DNA of 64,000 nucleotides, taken from the NCBI GenBank assembly GCA_910587305.1, contig CAJUKV010000013.1, positions 20,092 to 84,091 on the forward strand, written 5' to 3'. Position numbers and translations under genes: made by a program. Positions within the stretch are counted from its first letter, which is position 1; every line of letters begins with the position of its first letter. Origin of the DNA: an uncultured Lachnospiraceae bacterium (GTDB lineage Bacteria > Bacillota > Clostridia > Lachnospirales > Lachnospiraceae). The notes under the pieces were generated by a model, which saw only the letters and a program-made list of their open reading frames with translations, did no database searches and was not told where the DNA came from. Shown here one piece after another: positions 42,311-51,294 of this stretch.

Positions 42311-44845
42311 ATGGAAAGAAAACTAAAAGAAACCAAACTGACCGGCACCACCTCCCAGGACATTCAGCCCTACGAGTCCCTGCACCGCAAGGTAGCAAAA
42401 ACGGCCGCCGAGGAAGGCTTTGTCCTCCTGAAAAACGAGCACCAAATTCTCCCCGTTGCCAAAGGCACAAAGCTGGCTCTCTACGGCGCCGGCTCTTCCA
42501 ACCCCATCAAGGGCGGAACCGGTTCGGGCGACGTCAACGAGCGGGAGATTGTCAGCATTTACGACGGCTTAAAACAGGCAGGTTATGAAATTACCACGGA
42601 AAACTGGATTAACAGTTTCCGGAAGCAGTACGAGCAGTCCCGTCTTGACTGGCGTCAGAAGATTTGGGATCAGGCGGACAAAAATGCCGACAATGTGATG
42701 GCCTTCTTCGACGCATACGCTTCCATGCAGTATGCCATGCCGGCAGGCGACATGCCTGAAAAGACTGACGCCGAGACGGCCGTATACGTAATCAGCCGAA
42801 TTGCCGGAGAAGCGGCCGACCGCTATGAAAAAGAAAGCGATTACTACATAAATGAAAAAGAACAGGAAATCCTGAAAACCATCTGCACGCTCTACAAAAA
42901 CGTAATCCTTCTGATTAATTCCGGCGGCATTATCGACCTCTCCTTCCTGGAAACCTACGCCAATATTTCCGGCGTAGTCCTGATTTCTCAGCCGGGTATG
43001 GAGACCGGAAATGCGGTGGCTTCCCTCTTTACAGGAGAAGTGACGCCCAGCGGAAAGCTCACCGATACTTGGGCATACAAATACGAAGATTACCCCAACT
43101 CCAAAACCTTTTCCCATAATAACGGCAACGTAAAGACCGAAAAATATGAGGAAGGCATATATGTGGGTTATCGTTATTTTGACACCTTCCAGGTGCCGGT
43201 TCGTTATTCCTTTGGCTACGGCCTGTCCTACACAAGCTTCTCCCTTGCGGTAAAAGACATTGCCAAAGCGTCGGATGCGTCTGTCTCCGTAACCGTTTCC
43301 GTGACAAACACAGGCGATACCTACAGCGGAAAGGAAGTGGTACAGGTTTATGCATCCTGCCCACAGGAAGGATTGGAGAAAGAATACCGCCGTCTTGTCG
43401 GCTTTACCAAGACAGCCCTGCTTGCGCCGGGACAGTCTCAGGATCTGACCATTGAAATTCCCCTTTACGCACTGGCTTCTTTCCGTACACAAACCCCCGG
43501 ATGGGTTCTTGAAAAAGGCGTTTACGGCCTGTTTGTCGGCAACAGCCTTGCCTCCGCCGCTTTGGCAGGCACTGTCAATCCGGACGATGATGCGCTGCTG
43601 GTAAAGACAGAGCACATCTGCCCCCTACAGGAAGAATTACAGGAACTGTCCGCTCCCAAAGAGGCCGTACAGGCGCTTAGAAACTCAGTTCTTGCACAGG
43701 CGCACGGCCTTCCTTCCATAGAGATAAAAGCTTCCGAACTTAAGACAACCACCATTGTCTACGGCAACGAGAAGGATAAGATTGCGCCCGAAGTATGGCA
43801 GTTTGTAGATTCCTTAAGCATTGACCAGCTAACCCTCCTTGCCACCGGCGATCCCGGCAAGAGCCAGAATGCTGACAACGACCAGAAGGACAGCGCCCTC
43901 GGCAGCGCCGGCATTTCCGTACCGGGCTCTGCAGCCCAGACAAGCAGCTGCGCCCTTGCGGGAGGCAATCTGGCTCCCATTGTTTTAGCCGACGGCCCGG
44001 CAGGCTTAAGGCTTCTTCAAAGCTATCCTGTTGTGAACGGGGAGATTCAGCCGGTTCCTTTTGAAATGAGTTTGGAACACGGGTTCCTGGCAAGAAATGT
44101 GAACATTGATACGGATAACGCCCGGCTTTATTATCAATACTGCACCGCTTTTCCCATCGGAACGCTGCTTGCCCAGACCTGGGATCGGGAGCTGTTGCAG
44201 GCAGTAGGAAAAGCGGTTGCCGAGGAAATGAACCTGTTTAGCGTGACCCTTTGGCTTGCGCCGGGTATGAATATCCACCGCAACCCTCTGTGCGGCCGTA
44301 ATTTTGAATACTATTCCGAGGATCCTCTTCTCTCCGGCAAGATGGCCGCCGCCATGACAGACGGCGTGCAGTCCGTATACGGATGCGGAACCACCATCAA
44401 GCATTTCGCATGCAACAACCAGGAGGACAACCGTATGGGCTCCAACTCCGTCGTCTCCGAACGTACCTTGCGCGAGATTTATCTGAAAGGATTTGAAATC
44501 GCCGTAAAAGAAAGCCAGCCCATGTCCATCATGACCAGCTACAATCTTGTGAACGGCATCCATGCCGCCAATAACTATGACCTTTGCACAAAGGCCGCCC
44601 GGGACGAGTGGGGCTTTACAGGCGTTATCATGACCGACTGGACCACTACCCAGCAGGGGCCCGACTGCAGCGCATCAGGATGTATGCGCGCCGGAAACGA
44701 CCTGGTTATGCCGGGCGTTCCACATGACCATGAGGATATCAAAGCGGCGCTGAAGGACGGAAGCCTTTCCCTTGACCAGCTGAAACTCAGTATCGCCCAT
44801 CTGGTCGATATCGTGTGGAAGTCTAACCGGTATGAAGTGGAATAA
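42311..44845 (+). CDS. Beta-glucosidase, GH3, circularly permuted domain order
   Basis: An 844-residue protein without signal peptide. The usual GH3 order is reversed. The C-terminal-type alpha/beta sandwich (EEGFVLLKNEHQILPVAKGT, KGGTGSGDVN) and fibronectin-III-like domain (YEEGIYVGYRYFDTFQVPVR then SFGYGLSYTSF) come first (about 1-450). The TIM barrel follows (about 510-840: VLADGPAGLR, APGMNIHRNPLCGRNFEYYS, IKHFACNNQEDNR). The nucleophile Asp is in VIMTDWTTT, near residue 775. The reversed order is known for some ruminal Clostridia glucosidases. It probably hydrolyses imported beta-glucosides. AAAGGAAC precedes the ATG at 42311; an AraC gene diverges upstream. Confidence 0.92.
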   Translation: MERKLKETKLTGTTSQDIQPYESLHRKVAKTAAEEGFVLLKNEHQILPVAKGTKLALYGAGSSNPIKGGTGSGDVNEREIVSIYDGLKQAGYEITTENWINSFRKQYEQSRLDWRQKIWDQADKNADNVMAFFDAYASMQYAMPAGDMPEKTDAETAVYVISRIAGEAADRYEKESDYYINEKEQEILKTICTLYKNVILLINSGGIIDLSFLETYANISGVVLISQPGMETGNAVASLFTGEVTPSGKLTDTWAYKYEDYPNSKTFSHNNGNVKTEKYEEGIYVGYRYFDTFQVPVRYSFGYGLSYTSFSLAVKDIAKASDASVSVTVSVTNTGDTYSGKEVVQVYASCPQEGLEKEYRRLVGFTKTALLAPGQSQDLTIEIPLYALASFRTQTPGWVLEKGVYGLFVGNSLASAALAGTVNPDDDALLVKTEHICPLQEELQELSAPKEAVQALRNSVLAQAHGLPSIEIKASELKTTTIVYGNEKDKIAPEVWQFVDSLSIDQLTLLATGDPGKSQNADNDQKDSALGSAGISVPGSAAQTSSCALAGGNLAPIVLADGPAGLRLLQSYPVVNGEIQPVPFEMSLEHGFLARNVNIDTDNARLYYQYCTAFPIGTLLAQTWDRELLQAVGKAVAEEMNLFSVTLWLAPGMNIHRNPLCGRNFEYYSEDPLLSGKMAAAMTDGVQSVYGCGTTIKHFACNNQEDNRMGSNSVVSERTLREIYLKGFEIAVKESQPMSIMTSYNLVNGIHAANNYDLCTKAARDEWGFTGVIMTDWTTTQQGPDCSASGCMRAGNDLVMPGVPHDHEDIKAALKDGSLSLDQLKLSIAHLVDIVWKSNRYEVE

Positions 44846-44875
44846 GGAGAGTCCAGCGGTCTTGAACGTCACTTA

Positions 44876-44976
44876 AAAAGGGCTGTCGCAAAACAGCAGA
44901 TTCATACAATATATCCCCCCGTACTCCAAAGGGTTAGATACGTATTGTAGAAATGCTGTGTTTGCGACAGCCCTTC
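44876..44976. repeat. M-family palindromic repeat after the GH3 gene
   Basis: AAGGGCTGTCGCAAAACAGC and GCTGTGTTTGCGACAGCCCT form a nearly perfect outer stem; inside are ATACAATATA and ACGTATTGTAG. It lies about 30 bases past the GH3 stop and probably also serves as a bidirectional terminator. Confidence 0.75.
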
Positions 44977-45015
44977 CTTTCCCATATTCCTGACAAAAGG
45001 ACAACCGACAGAGCG

Positions 45016-45477
45016 TTAAGCGCCCCGCTTTACGGCTTTTCTCCTCCAAAATAACATTTCCTGTACCGCGCACACTTTATCCGCCACATTTACGATTACC
45101 GCCTCCCGGCACTTGGGTATATGCGTGATGCGTATGGGCCACATATGGCTGTAAATAATATTTTTTTCCTTGGGGCTTAAAGAGAATATCTTCTCCGCAT
45201 TGCCAAGGGCCGTTTCCGGGTGCGTCCATCCATGCCGCCAGGGCGTAATATCCGCATTGGTGGCTTCATACAAATAAAAATCATGAAGCATTGCGCCCCT
45301 TACGACGGCTTCCATGTCCGCCCTGATTCCCGTGCGCTGTATAAACCGGATGCTCTTTAAGGTCACATGGCGGCAGTGGGCATAAGTATTCGCATTCCTG
45401 TGCTGTTTGTATTTTTTCATACGTTCCACCTCAGGATGATTCATCATGGAACAAAGCGTGTCATAAACTCTCTCCAA
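45016..45477 (-). CDS. HD-domain phosphohydrolase
   Basis: A 153-residue small HD protein: NTYAHCRHV supplies the first His, GAMLHDFYLYE the HD pair, WTHPETALGNAEKIF further His, and VNVADKVCAVQE the terminal Asp. Such proteins hydrolyse nucleotides or cyclic nucleotides; the substrate is unknown. The start is a TTG at 45477, with AGGGAGGGAAGG a short distance upstream. Confidence 0.75.
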   Translation of the reverse strand: MERVYDTLCSMMNHPEVERMKKYKQHRNANTYAHCRHVTLKSIRFIQRTGIRADMEAVVRGAMLHDFYLYEATNADITPWRHGWTHPETALGNAEKIFSLSPKEKNIIYSHMWPIRITHIPKCREAVIVNVADKVCAVQEMLFWRRKAVKRGA

Positions 45478-45564
45478 TTGTTCTACCTTCCCTCCGTATT
45501 ACATTTCCTGAAAATTTTCTTCAAAAACAAGCATACCTTAAAATCGTCCGGAAGGCAATCGGAA

Positions 45565-46176
45565 TTATTTGTCAGTTTCCCTGTCCTCCGCATATAAGGG
45601 TCTGCTCATAAAAATACATCCCTCATCATAACGCGGTTTATAATTCCTGTGTACAAACGCCTCTTCCACTTTGTCAAGTCGTCTGAAATTCAGTGTTTCA
45701 TAATATTTAATCAATTGAGCATATGGCAGTGCAAAAATATAAACAATGCATATCCCCACCCTTTCAGACGCCATCTTTATAATCGGCAGAACAAAATCAA
45801 GAAAGATAATACTGCCTATTCCTGTCTGTTCCTTATGTGCCGCCTTATATGCGCTGTTCACCGCAAAATTTGCAAGCTCTACTGCCGGAAGGGAATCTAA
45901 CTCCGTATGAAAAAAACCCCTTTTCTTCCTTGAAGCAACCATACCTGTTTTTAAAGAAAAATACCCGACGATTTCATCGGTCACATTATCCTTTACCAGA
46001 TATGTTCTCGCCTCATGCGACAGTTCATCTGAAATAGCATAATGTTTCAAATACACTTCCAATCCCAATCCGGTTTCTTCCGCAACATGAAATTTGCGGA
46101 GCAGACGAAGATTTTCTTCCTTTGCAAGAAGCGATTCGCAGTAAAAAATTTCATTATCTATCAGTTTTTTATCCAT
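45565..46176 (-). CDS. GNAT-family N-acetyltransferase, toxin-like
   Basis: A 203-residue GNAT-fold protein. An acyl-CoA-binding region lies around SAYKAAHKEQTGIGSIIFLD, and the C-terminal strand IVYIFALPYAQLIKYYETLN then FRRLDKVEEA is family-like. Its start codon overlaps the end of a small upstream gene (ATGGATAA), an arrangement seen for GNAT toxins of the TacT/AtaT kind, which acetylate aminoacyl-tRNA. Whether this protein is a toxin is an inference from gene order only. Confidence 0.75.
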   Translation of the reverse strand: MDKKLIDNEIFYCESLLAKEENLRLLRKFHVAEETGLGLEVYLKHYAISDELSHEARTYLVKDNVTDEIVGYFSLKTGMVASRKKRGFFHTELDSLPAVELANFAVNSAYKAAHKEQTGIGSIIFLDFVLPIIKMASERVGICIVYIFALPYAQLIKYYETLNFRRLDKVEEAFVHRNYKPRYDEGCIFMSRPLYAEDRETDK

Positions 46177-46351
46177 TTGATCTGCCAGCCAGAATCCTCG
46201 CCTTACATTCGTCAGCTACTTTGCGGATATTATCATCCGATTTTACAGACTGCTGGCGAAGTGTATTCAATATCTGTTCCCCGATTCTGCCATGCAGGTT
46301 CGCCATGTTTGGTTTTGAGTATGTTTTTGCATTTATGAACTTACCTTTCAT
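46169..46351 (-). CDS. Small antitoxin-like protein overlapping the GNAT gene
   Basis: A 60-residue basic protein starting MKGKFINAKTYSKPNMANLH and ending in a helical tail (DDNIRKVADECKARILAGRS). GGAG lies nine bases before the ATG at 46351; an ATG nine bases earlier overlaps that site. Its stop overlaps the GNAT start by eight bases, so the two are translationally coupled. No ribbon-helix-helix motif is clear. The antitoxin role is a guess from context. Confidence 0.6.
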   Translation of the reverse strand: MKGKFINAKTYSKPNMANLHGRIGEQILNTLRQQSVKSDDNIRKVADECKARILAGRSNG

Positions 46352-46557
46352 TTCCGGCATCTCCTTTCCAATTTTAACCGCAAAATAAAATCTCTTTTCT
46401 GCTTGTTATTATTATATGTTTTTTCCTTCTTTTATTCAATATACACCAATATAAAAAATGTCAGAGAAGATGGAAATCCTGTGTGAAATATGGTTTTATC
46501 ATCATTTTTCTGCTATCATATGAAATAAAGATATTTCGCGTAAAGGAGGCATTTTTC

Positions 46558-48228
46558 ATGATCAAAGAAAAAGACTGGATAAAAGATCTCATCATTTATC
46601 AGATCTACCCCCGCAGCTTCTATGACGCCAACGGAGACGGCATTGGAGACCTGCCCGGGGTGCTGCAAAAGCTCGACTACTTAGCAGAGCTTGGGATAAA
46701 CGCCATATGGTTCTCCCCGGTATACCGCTCGCCCAACGACGACAACGGCTACGATATTTCCGGCTACCAGGAAATCATGGAGGAATTTGGCACCATGGAG
46801 GACTGGGACCGTCTGCGGGACGCCTGCAAGGAAAAGGGGATTCGCATCATCATGGATCTGGTGGTAAATCATTCCTCGGACGAGCACCCCTGGTTTCTTA
46901 CCTCCCGTTCTTCCCGTGAAAATGATAAGAGCGAGTATTATATCTGGCGCGATCCGGTAGACGGCCACGAGCCCAACAACTGGGCCTCCGCGTTTGGCGG
47001 CAGTGCCTGGGAATTTGCGCCGGAGAGAGGACAGTATTATTTCCATTATTTCTCCAAAAAGCAGCCCGATCTCAACTGGGCCTGTCCGCAGCTGCGGGAA
47101 GAAATTCATCATATGATAAACTGGTGGGTGGACAAAGGCGTGGACGGTTTCAGGATAGACGCCATCAGTTATCTGGACAAACCACAGGATTTTCCGGATT
47201 CCGCAAGTCCGGCTCAGCCGGACGGGTATTCTTTCCCCGACTCTCTGGCAGGCAGGCCCGGCACCCATGCTTATATCCGGGAAATGAATCAGCGCATCTA
47301 CGCTCCCCGCAATGTGCTCACCGTGGGGGAAGTATCCGCTCCCACAGTGGAGGAATTGGGCAACTATGTGCGCACAGGCCGGGAAGAATTTGATATGGCG
47401 ATTCCCTTCGTGCCTCCTATCGTGGAAATTGAAACCTGGTCGCCCGAAAAGCTTAAGAGGGACATTCAGGAAAGTTATGAGGCCATGAAGGACGACGGCT
47501 GGTGGGCGCGTTTTTTCAGCAACCACGACAAGCCCAGGCAGGTTTCCCTTTATGGCGACGACGGGGAATATTGGGAGGTCTCCGCGAAGTTTCTGGCCAT
47601 GTTCCTCCACACCCTGCCCGGCACTCCCTTTGTGTATCAGGGGGAGGAAATCGGTATGACCAACGTAAAGCTCCCTTCCATAGAAGATTACAATGACCTT
47701 GACACCCGCAACACATACCAGCAGGGCCTGCTCTCAGGTATGACGCCAAAGGAGGCCCTTTCCCACGCCCAGCTGGTAAGCCGGGACAATGCCCGCACCC
47801 CCATGCAGTGGGACGATTCCGCTCAGGGCGGCTTCACCACCGCAGCGCCCTGGCTTAAGGTGAATCCCAACACAAAGGAAATCAACGTAAAAGCCCAGCG
47901 TGAGGACCCTTTCTCTATTTATCAGTGCTACAGGAATTTAATTGCCCTGCGCAAAAAATCTCCGGCGCTGACACGGGGAGATATGACTTTTGTGGAAACC
48001 GGCTGTAAGGAGCTTATCGCCTTTACCCGCAGCACGCCGGACGAGACGCTCTTAGCAATCCACAACTTCTCCCGGCAGGAACATGCCATTCCTGATTCCC
48101 TTCTAAAGGATGCCAGAGAGGCCCTGCTCTCCTCCTACGACAGGGAAGGTGGTTACAAAGGCCCCGTACTGCGGGCGTATGAGTCTGTGATTTTCCGCAT
48201 GAAAAAGTCAAAAACCTCGCGGGAATAA
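46558..48228 (+). CDS. Alpha-glucosidase / oligo-1,6-glucosidase (GH13)
   Basis: A 556-residue cytoplasmic enzyme. The N terminus DLIIYQIYPRSFYDANGDGI is diagnostic of the oligo-1,6-glucosidase/trehalose-6-phosphate hydrolase group. The catalytic Asp is in DGFRIDAISYL (about 198), the acid/base Glu in LTVGEVSAPT (about 256), and the stabilising Asp in FFSNHDKPRQ (about 323). Likely substrates are isomaltose, sucrose-like or short alpha-glucans. The start at 46558 lies behind AAAGGAGG; a longer frame from 46483 has no site. It is followed by an M repeat. Confidence 0.92.
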   Translation: MIKEKDWIKDLIIYQIYPRSFYDANGDGIGDLPGVLQKLDYLAELGINAIWFSPVYRSPNDDNGYDISGYQEIMEEFGTMEDWDRLRDACKEKGIRIIMDLVVNHSSDEHPWFLTSRSSRENDKSEYYIWRDPVDGHEPNNWASAFGGSAWEFAPERGQYYFHYFSKKQPDLNWACPQLREEIHHMINWWVDKGVDGFRIDAISYLDKPQDFPDSASPAQPDGYSFPDSLAGRPGTHAYIREMNQRIYAPRNVLTVGEVSAPTVEELGNYVRTGREEFDMAIPFVPPIVEIETWSPEKLKRDIQESYEAMKDDGWWARFFSNHDKPRQVSLYGDDGEYWEVSAKFLAMFLHTLPGTPFVYQGEEIGMTNVKLPSIEDYNDLDTRNTYQQGLLSGMTPKEALSHAQLVSRDNARTPMQWDDSAQGGFTTAAPWLKVNPNTKEINVKAQREDPFSIYQCYRNLIALRKKSPALTRGDMTFVETGCKELIAFTRSTPDETLLAIHNFSRQEHAIPDSLLKDAREALLSSYDREGGYKGPVLRAYESVIFRMKKSKTSRE

Positions 48229-48270
48229 TGGAAATATTTTAAGGCCGGCCTGATTCTTTACAATATGCAA

Positions 48271-48383
48271 TAAGAGGCTGTGGCAAAACACAGCAGTTCT
48301 ACTATATAGCAATATGTATCCGGCGCTTCGGCGTATGGACGCTATGCATTGTAGAAATCTGCTATTTTGCAACAGCCTCTTTT
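48271..48383. repeat. M-family palindromic repeat after the GH13 gene
   Basis: AAGAGGCTGTGGCAAAACAC and TGCTATTTTGCAACAGCCTC form the outer stem, with the inner arms CGGCGCTTCGGCG at the apex. It is placed between two convergent genes and ends in TTTTG, so it may terminate both. Confidence 0.75.
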
Positions 48384-48397
48384 GTTTTTCACAGGGG

Positions 48398-49231
48398 TTA
48401 AATCAGCTTTTCCAAAATCTCTTTTGCCATTAAAATATCCTTCTTCTGTTCTTCCCCCGATATCTCCCTTTCTATGGTAATATCCCCCTCATACCCAATC
48501 TCTTTAAGCCTTTTGATAAACGCAGGATAGATGACTTTGCCCTGCCCTAAGGGCACTTCCGCTCCTAAATGGTGTCCGTCCGCAGGATACAGACCGTCCT
48601 TACCGTGAATCCCCCGCACATACTCTCCAAATACATCCAGAGCATCCACCGGGTTTCCCTTCCCGTACATTATCAGGTTGGCGGGATCTAAATTGATTCC
48701 CACATTTCCTTTTCCAAGGGCTTTCTCGATATCCTGAATCGCCCTTTTTAAAGTAACCGGCGTCTCCTGTCCGGTCTCAAACAGGAAATTTTGTCCGTTT
48801 TCCTTACATTTCTCCACTACGGCCACGCACGCTTTAATTACCTCCCCATACGCCGGATCGTATGGATTTTCCGGCATGTATCCTACATGTGTGGCAAAGT
48901 CCGTGACATGGATTTTTTTCGCGAAATCCGACCCTTCCATGAGCATTTCCACCCTCTGAGCGCGATACTGCGCAGGCACTAAGCCAAGGGTGCGCTGGCC
49001 CTCATAAAAATCCCACACCTTGGGGCCTTCCCATCCGCACCAGAAAGCGCTGATATTCACGCCATGCTTTTCCACCGCCCTGTTCACCGCCTGCGCCGCG
49101 CTGTCATCGTGGAGAATCTTCCGATTCCAGCAGACAAGCTGACAGCTCTCCATCCCCATGGAACGCAGCTCTGCAAACTTTGCATCAATATCCGTATCCT
49201 CAAACAATTCAATCAGTACACCTATTTTCAT
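48398..49231 (-). CDS. Sugar phosphate isomerase/epimerase (AP endonuclease 2-like TIM barrel)
   Basis: A 277-residue protein of the xylose isomerase-like barrel family (IGVLIELFEDTDIDAKFAEL, FLFETGQETPVTLKRAIQD, GINLDPANLIMYGKGNPVDA, IHGKDGLYP, ITIEREISGEEQKKDILMAK). The metal-binding Glu, Asp, His and Glu positions look conserved. Such proteins often work with Gfo/Idh/MocA dehydrogenases in inositol or unusual sugar pathways, and one lies directly upstream. GGGGGTTAAT precedes the ATG at 49231. Confidence 0.85.
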   Translation of the reverse strand: MKIGVLIELFEDTDIDAKFAELRSMGMESCQLVCWNRKILHDDSAAQAVNRAVEKHGVNISAFWCGWEGPKVWDFYEGQRTLGLVPAQYRAQRVEMLMEGSDFAKKIHVTDFATHVGYMPENPYDPAYGEVIKACVAVVEKCKENGQNFLFETGQETPVTLKRAIQDIEKALGKGNVGINLDPANLIMYGKGNPVDALDVFGEYVRGIHGKDGLYPADGHHLGAEVPLGQGKVIYPAFIKRLKEIGYEGDITIEREISGEEQKKDILMAKEILEKLI

Positions 49232-49257
49232 ATTAACCCCCATAATTCCGCTCTGCG

Positions 49258-49372
49258 GAATCACAAATCCTGACGAAGAATGCCTGTTTTCCAAGGCATT
49301 CTTCTGAGTGTGAAGTTTTAACTGTTCTTAGGCGGCGTTTTTTGACGCCTTAGAACTTTTCTTCACACTAAC
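49258..49372. repeat. R-family palindromic repeat
   Basis: GAAGAATGCC...GGCATTCTTCTGAGTGTG, then CTTAGGCGGCG...CGCCTTAGAACTTT. This is the second part of the R unit at 20440-20612; it lies between the dehydrogenase and epimerase genes. Confidence 0.6.
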
Positions 49373-49431
49373 CCCATTGTTGCCGGCAGCCCTTAAATTT
49401 GCATACGGGCGCAAACACCATATGAATCATT

Positions 49432-50466
49432 TCAGAAGAATCTTTTTCCTTTTACATAATTCTTAGCCGCCTCCCATTCCTTCAAGGCAAGCTCCACTGA
49501 TTTTACGCCTTCCGCCAAGGGCGATACCTCTATAGGTTTCCCATCCATAACACATTGCAGAAAGTATTTGATCTCCGTATAATAAGGCCCTAAATTTGAA
49601 ATATTAATGCCTGCGGTGTCGTCATCCGCCTCAAACTCCCTTGTAAGCTTTGGCCTCTCCACCGTTCCATCCTTCTTATAAACGGTAAGAGAAGGACTAT
49701 TCGCCCCATCATAAACCACCACAGCTTCCTCAAAACACGCCCGGAATCCTGCCCGGAATGGCAGGGAAGGGGACACATCCCATAAGCCCTCCGCTGTCAC
49801 AAACACATCCCCAAATTGATAAGTGGTGATAATCTGGTTTATCATTCCGCTCTCAAAGGCAGTGGCGCGCACATCAAAACTGTCAGGCTCACCCAGCATA
49901 TACCGCAAAAAATCCAAATCATGGATATGCAGATCCAATACCACCGATCCGCTCTTTTTCTCATCATGAAACCAGTCTTCAAATCCCCAACGCACGTCGC
50001 CGCTGAGCCGCTGCATTACCATTGATTTCAAGGGTCCGTAAATCTGCTTATCATACGCCTGTTTCAGGTAGCGGTATTCCTCAAACAACCGCACCACCTG
50101 TCCCGCCATGGCCTTACGCCCCGTGCGCTCCTGGGCATCTAAAATTTTCTTTCCCTCCTCAAGGGTAAGGCACACCGGCTTCTCCACAAGGACATGCATT
50201 CCCTTTTCCATGGCGGCCAGGACATGGGCGGCATGCATATAGGTAGGAAGACAGATATGCAGAATATCCAATGTTTCTTTTTCAATTAGCTCCATGCCAT
50301 AGGCATACGTCTTAGCATCCGGAAAATAGGAAGAAGCCTTGTCTAAATACTCCTTCCGGCAGTCCGCCAGTGCAGCCACTTCAATATCCATCTGCGAAGA
50401 CAACGCTTTCAGGGAGAGATAGTGGGTTGTCCCCATCCCTCCACAGCCAATGATACCAACCTTCAT
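49432..50466 (-). CDS. Gfo/Idh/MocA-family NAD(P)-dependent sugar dehydrogenase
   Basis: A 344-residue protein. The N-terminal Rossmann motif is VGIIGCGGMGTTHYLSL, the substrate/cofactor motif is VLVEKPVCLTLEEG with the usual EKP, and the catalytic segment is VLDLHIHDLDFLRYMLGEPD (DxxxHDxD). It probably oxidises or reduces a sugar or cyclitol hydroxyl, feeding the neighbouring epimerase. Two starts are possible, 50472 and 50466; the second is better spaced from AAGGA. Confidence 0.9.
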   Translation of the reverse strand: MKVGIIGCGGMGTTHYLSLKALSSQMDIEVAALADCRKEYLDKASSYFPDAKTYAYGMELIEKETLDILHICLPTYMHAAHVLAAMEKGMHVLVEKPVCLTLEEGKKILDAQERTGRKAMAGQVVRLFEEYRYLKQAYDKQIYGPLKSMVMQRLSGDVRWGFEDWFHDEKKSGSVVLDLHIHDLDFLRYMLGEPDSFDVRATAFESGMINQIITTYQFGDVFVTAEGLWDVSPSLPFRAGFRACFEEAVVVYDGANSPSLTVYKKDGTVERPKLTREFEADDDTAGINISNLGPYYTEIKYFLQCVMDGKPIEVSPLAEGVKSVELALKEWEAAKNYVKGKRFF

Positions 50467-50487
50467 TGTCATTTTTCCTTTCCGAAC

Positions 50488-50976
50488 TTAGGATATCATA
50501 TTTGAAATTTCATCCGCCCATTCTTTTAAATCTGCAACGGCTGCTCTTCCATGTAGCAATTTGCTCCCGACGATTTCAGCGCCGGGACAGCTTCCCTCCA
50601 ACTCTTTTTGCGTATTTCCAAGCCCGCTGCCTCCTGATGTTGCAAACAACACAATCCTTTTCCCGGAGAAATCATAGGCTTCTAAAAATGTGTTAATAAT
50701 CCTGGGAGCCACATACCACCAAATAGGAAATCCAACATAGACCACGTCATATTTTGCAATATCAGCGTCCGTATCCGCTATCGGCGGACGGAAGGTCTTA
50801 TCATTCATTTCAATGGTGCTGCGCGCCTGTTTATCAGTCCAATTTAAATCTGCCCTTGTATAAGGTACCGCCGGCCGAATCTCATACAAATCAGCGCCTG
50901 CTGCCTCTGCCAGGTTTTTTGCCACTTTTGCAGTGACGCCGCCTGCACTAAAATATGCAACCAATATTTTTTTCAT
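50488..50976 (-). CDS. Flavodoxin
   Basis: A 162-residue flavodoxin-fold protein. The FMN phosphate-binding loop is near the N terminus (ILVAYFSAGGVTAKVAKNLA), and YDVVYVGFPIWWYVAPRIIN plus FATSGGSGLGNTQ bind the isoalloxazine ring. This long-loop type is common in Clostridia as an electron carrier or quinone reductase-like protein. It lies 21 bases before the Gfo/Idh gene on the same strand, so the two are likely co-transcribed. AGGAGGAATCG precedes the ATG at 50976. Confidence 0.9.
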   Translation of the reverse strand: MKKILVAYFSAGGVTAKVAKNLAEAAGADLYEIRPAVPYTRADLNWTDKQARSTIEMNDKTFRPPIADTDADIAKYDVVYVGFPIWWYVAPRIINTFLEAYDFSGKRIVLFATSGGSGLGNTQKELEGSCPGAEIVGSKLLHGRAAVADLKEWADEISNMIS

Positions 50977-51098
50977 ATTCGATTCCTCCTAAATTGTTAT
51001 TACCCCTATGGTTCCGCTATTTTCCATTATATTATCACAGAAGTGTCAAAATGTATATAGCGGACCCGTCTCCTTACGCCTCCGTTCCATGCCTGCTG

Positions 51099-51158
51099 CT
51101 ATTCATGGCCAATGTTTTCCATCTTAAAATCGGCAGAATATATTTTCCTTCCGGACAT
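51099..51158 (-). pseudogene. Possible scrap of an IS3-type transposase start
   Basis: The minus frame MSGRKIYSADFKMENIGHE followed by a stop resembles the first residues of IS3-family OrfA proteins (RRxYSxEFK). GAAAGGGG lies upstream. Only about 19 residues remain, so this is weak. The rest of the 50977-51294 gap shows no gene. Confidence 0.25.
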
Positions 51159-51294
51159 AGAAAGAACCCCTTTCATTAGACTTTCATTTTGTCTAACAAA
51201 AGAGGTCCACTTCCTCCGATAGGGTTTTTTATAATCTAACTTCTCATAGGCGTCCCCATCAGGGCTTTGCACCGTATTGTTTTGCCTTCTAAGG

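Noticed and set aside
41771..42363. Minus-strand frames of 94-99 codons through the long palindromes
   Set aside because: They are produced by the symmetry of the hairpins, and their peptides have no resemblance to proteins.
42569..43615. A 348-codon minus frame inside the GH3 gene
   Set aside because: It lies antisense to conserved GH3 domains and has no ribosome site.
46681..47610. A 309-codon minus frame inside the GH13 gene
   Set aside because: Antisense to the catalytic domain; codon symmetry in GC-richer genes often keeps such frames open.
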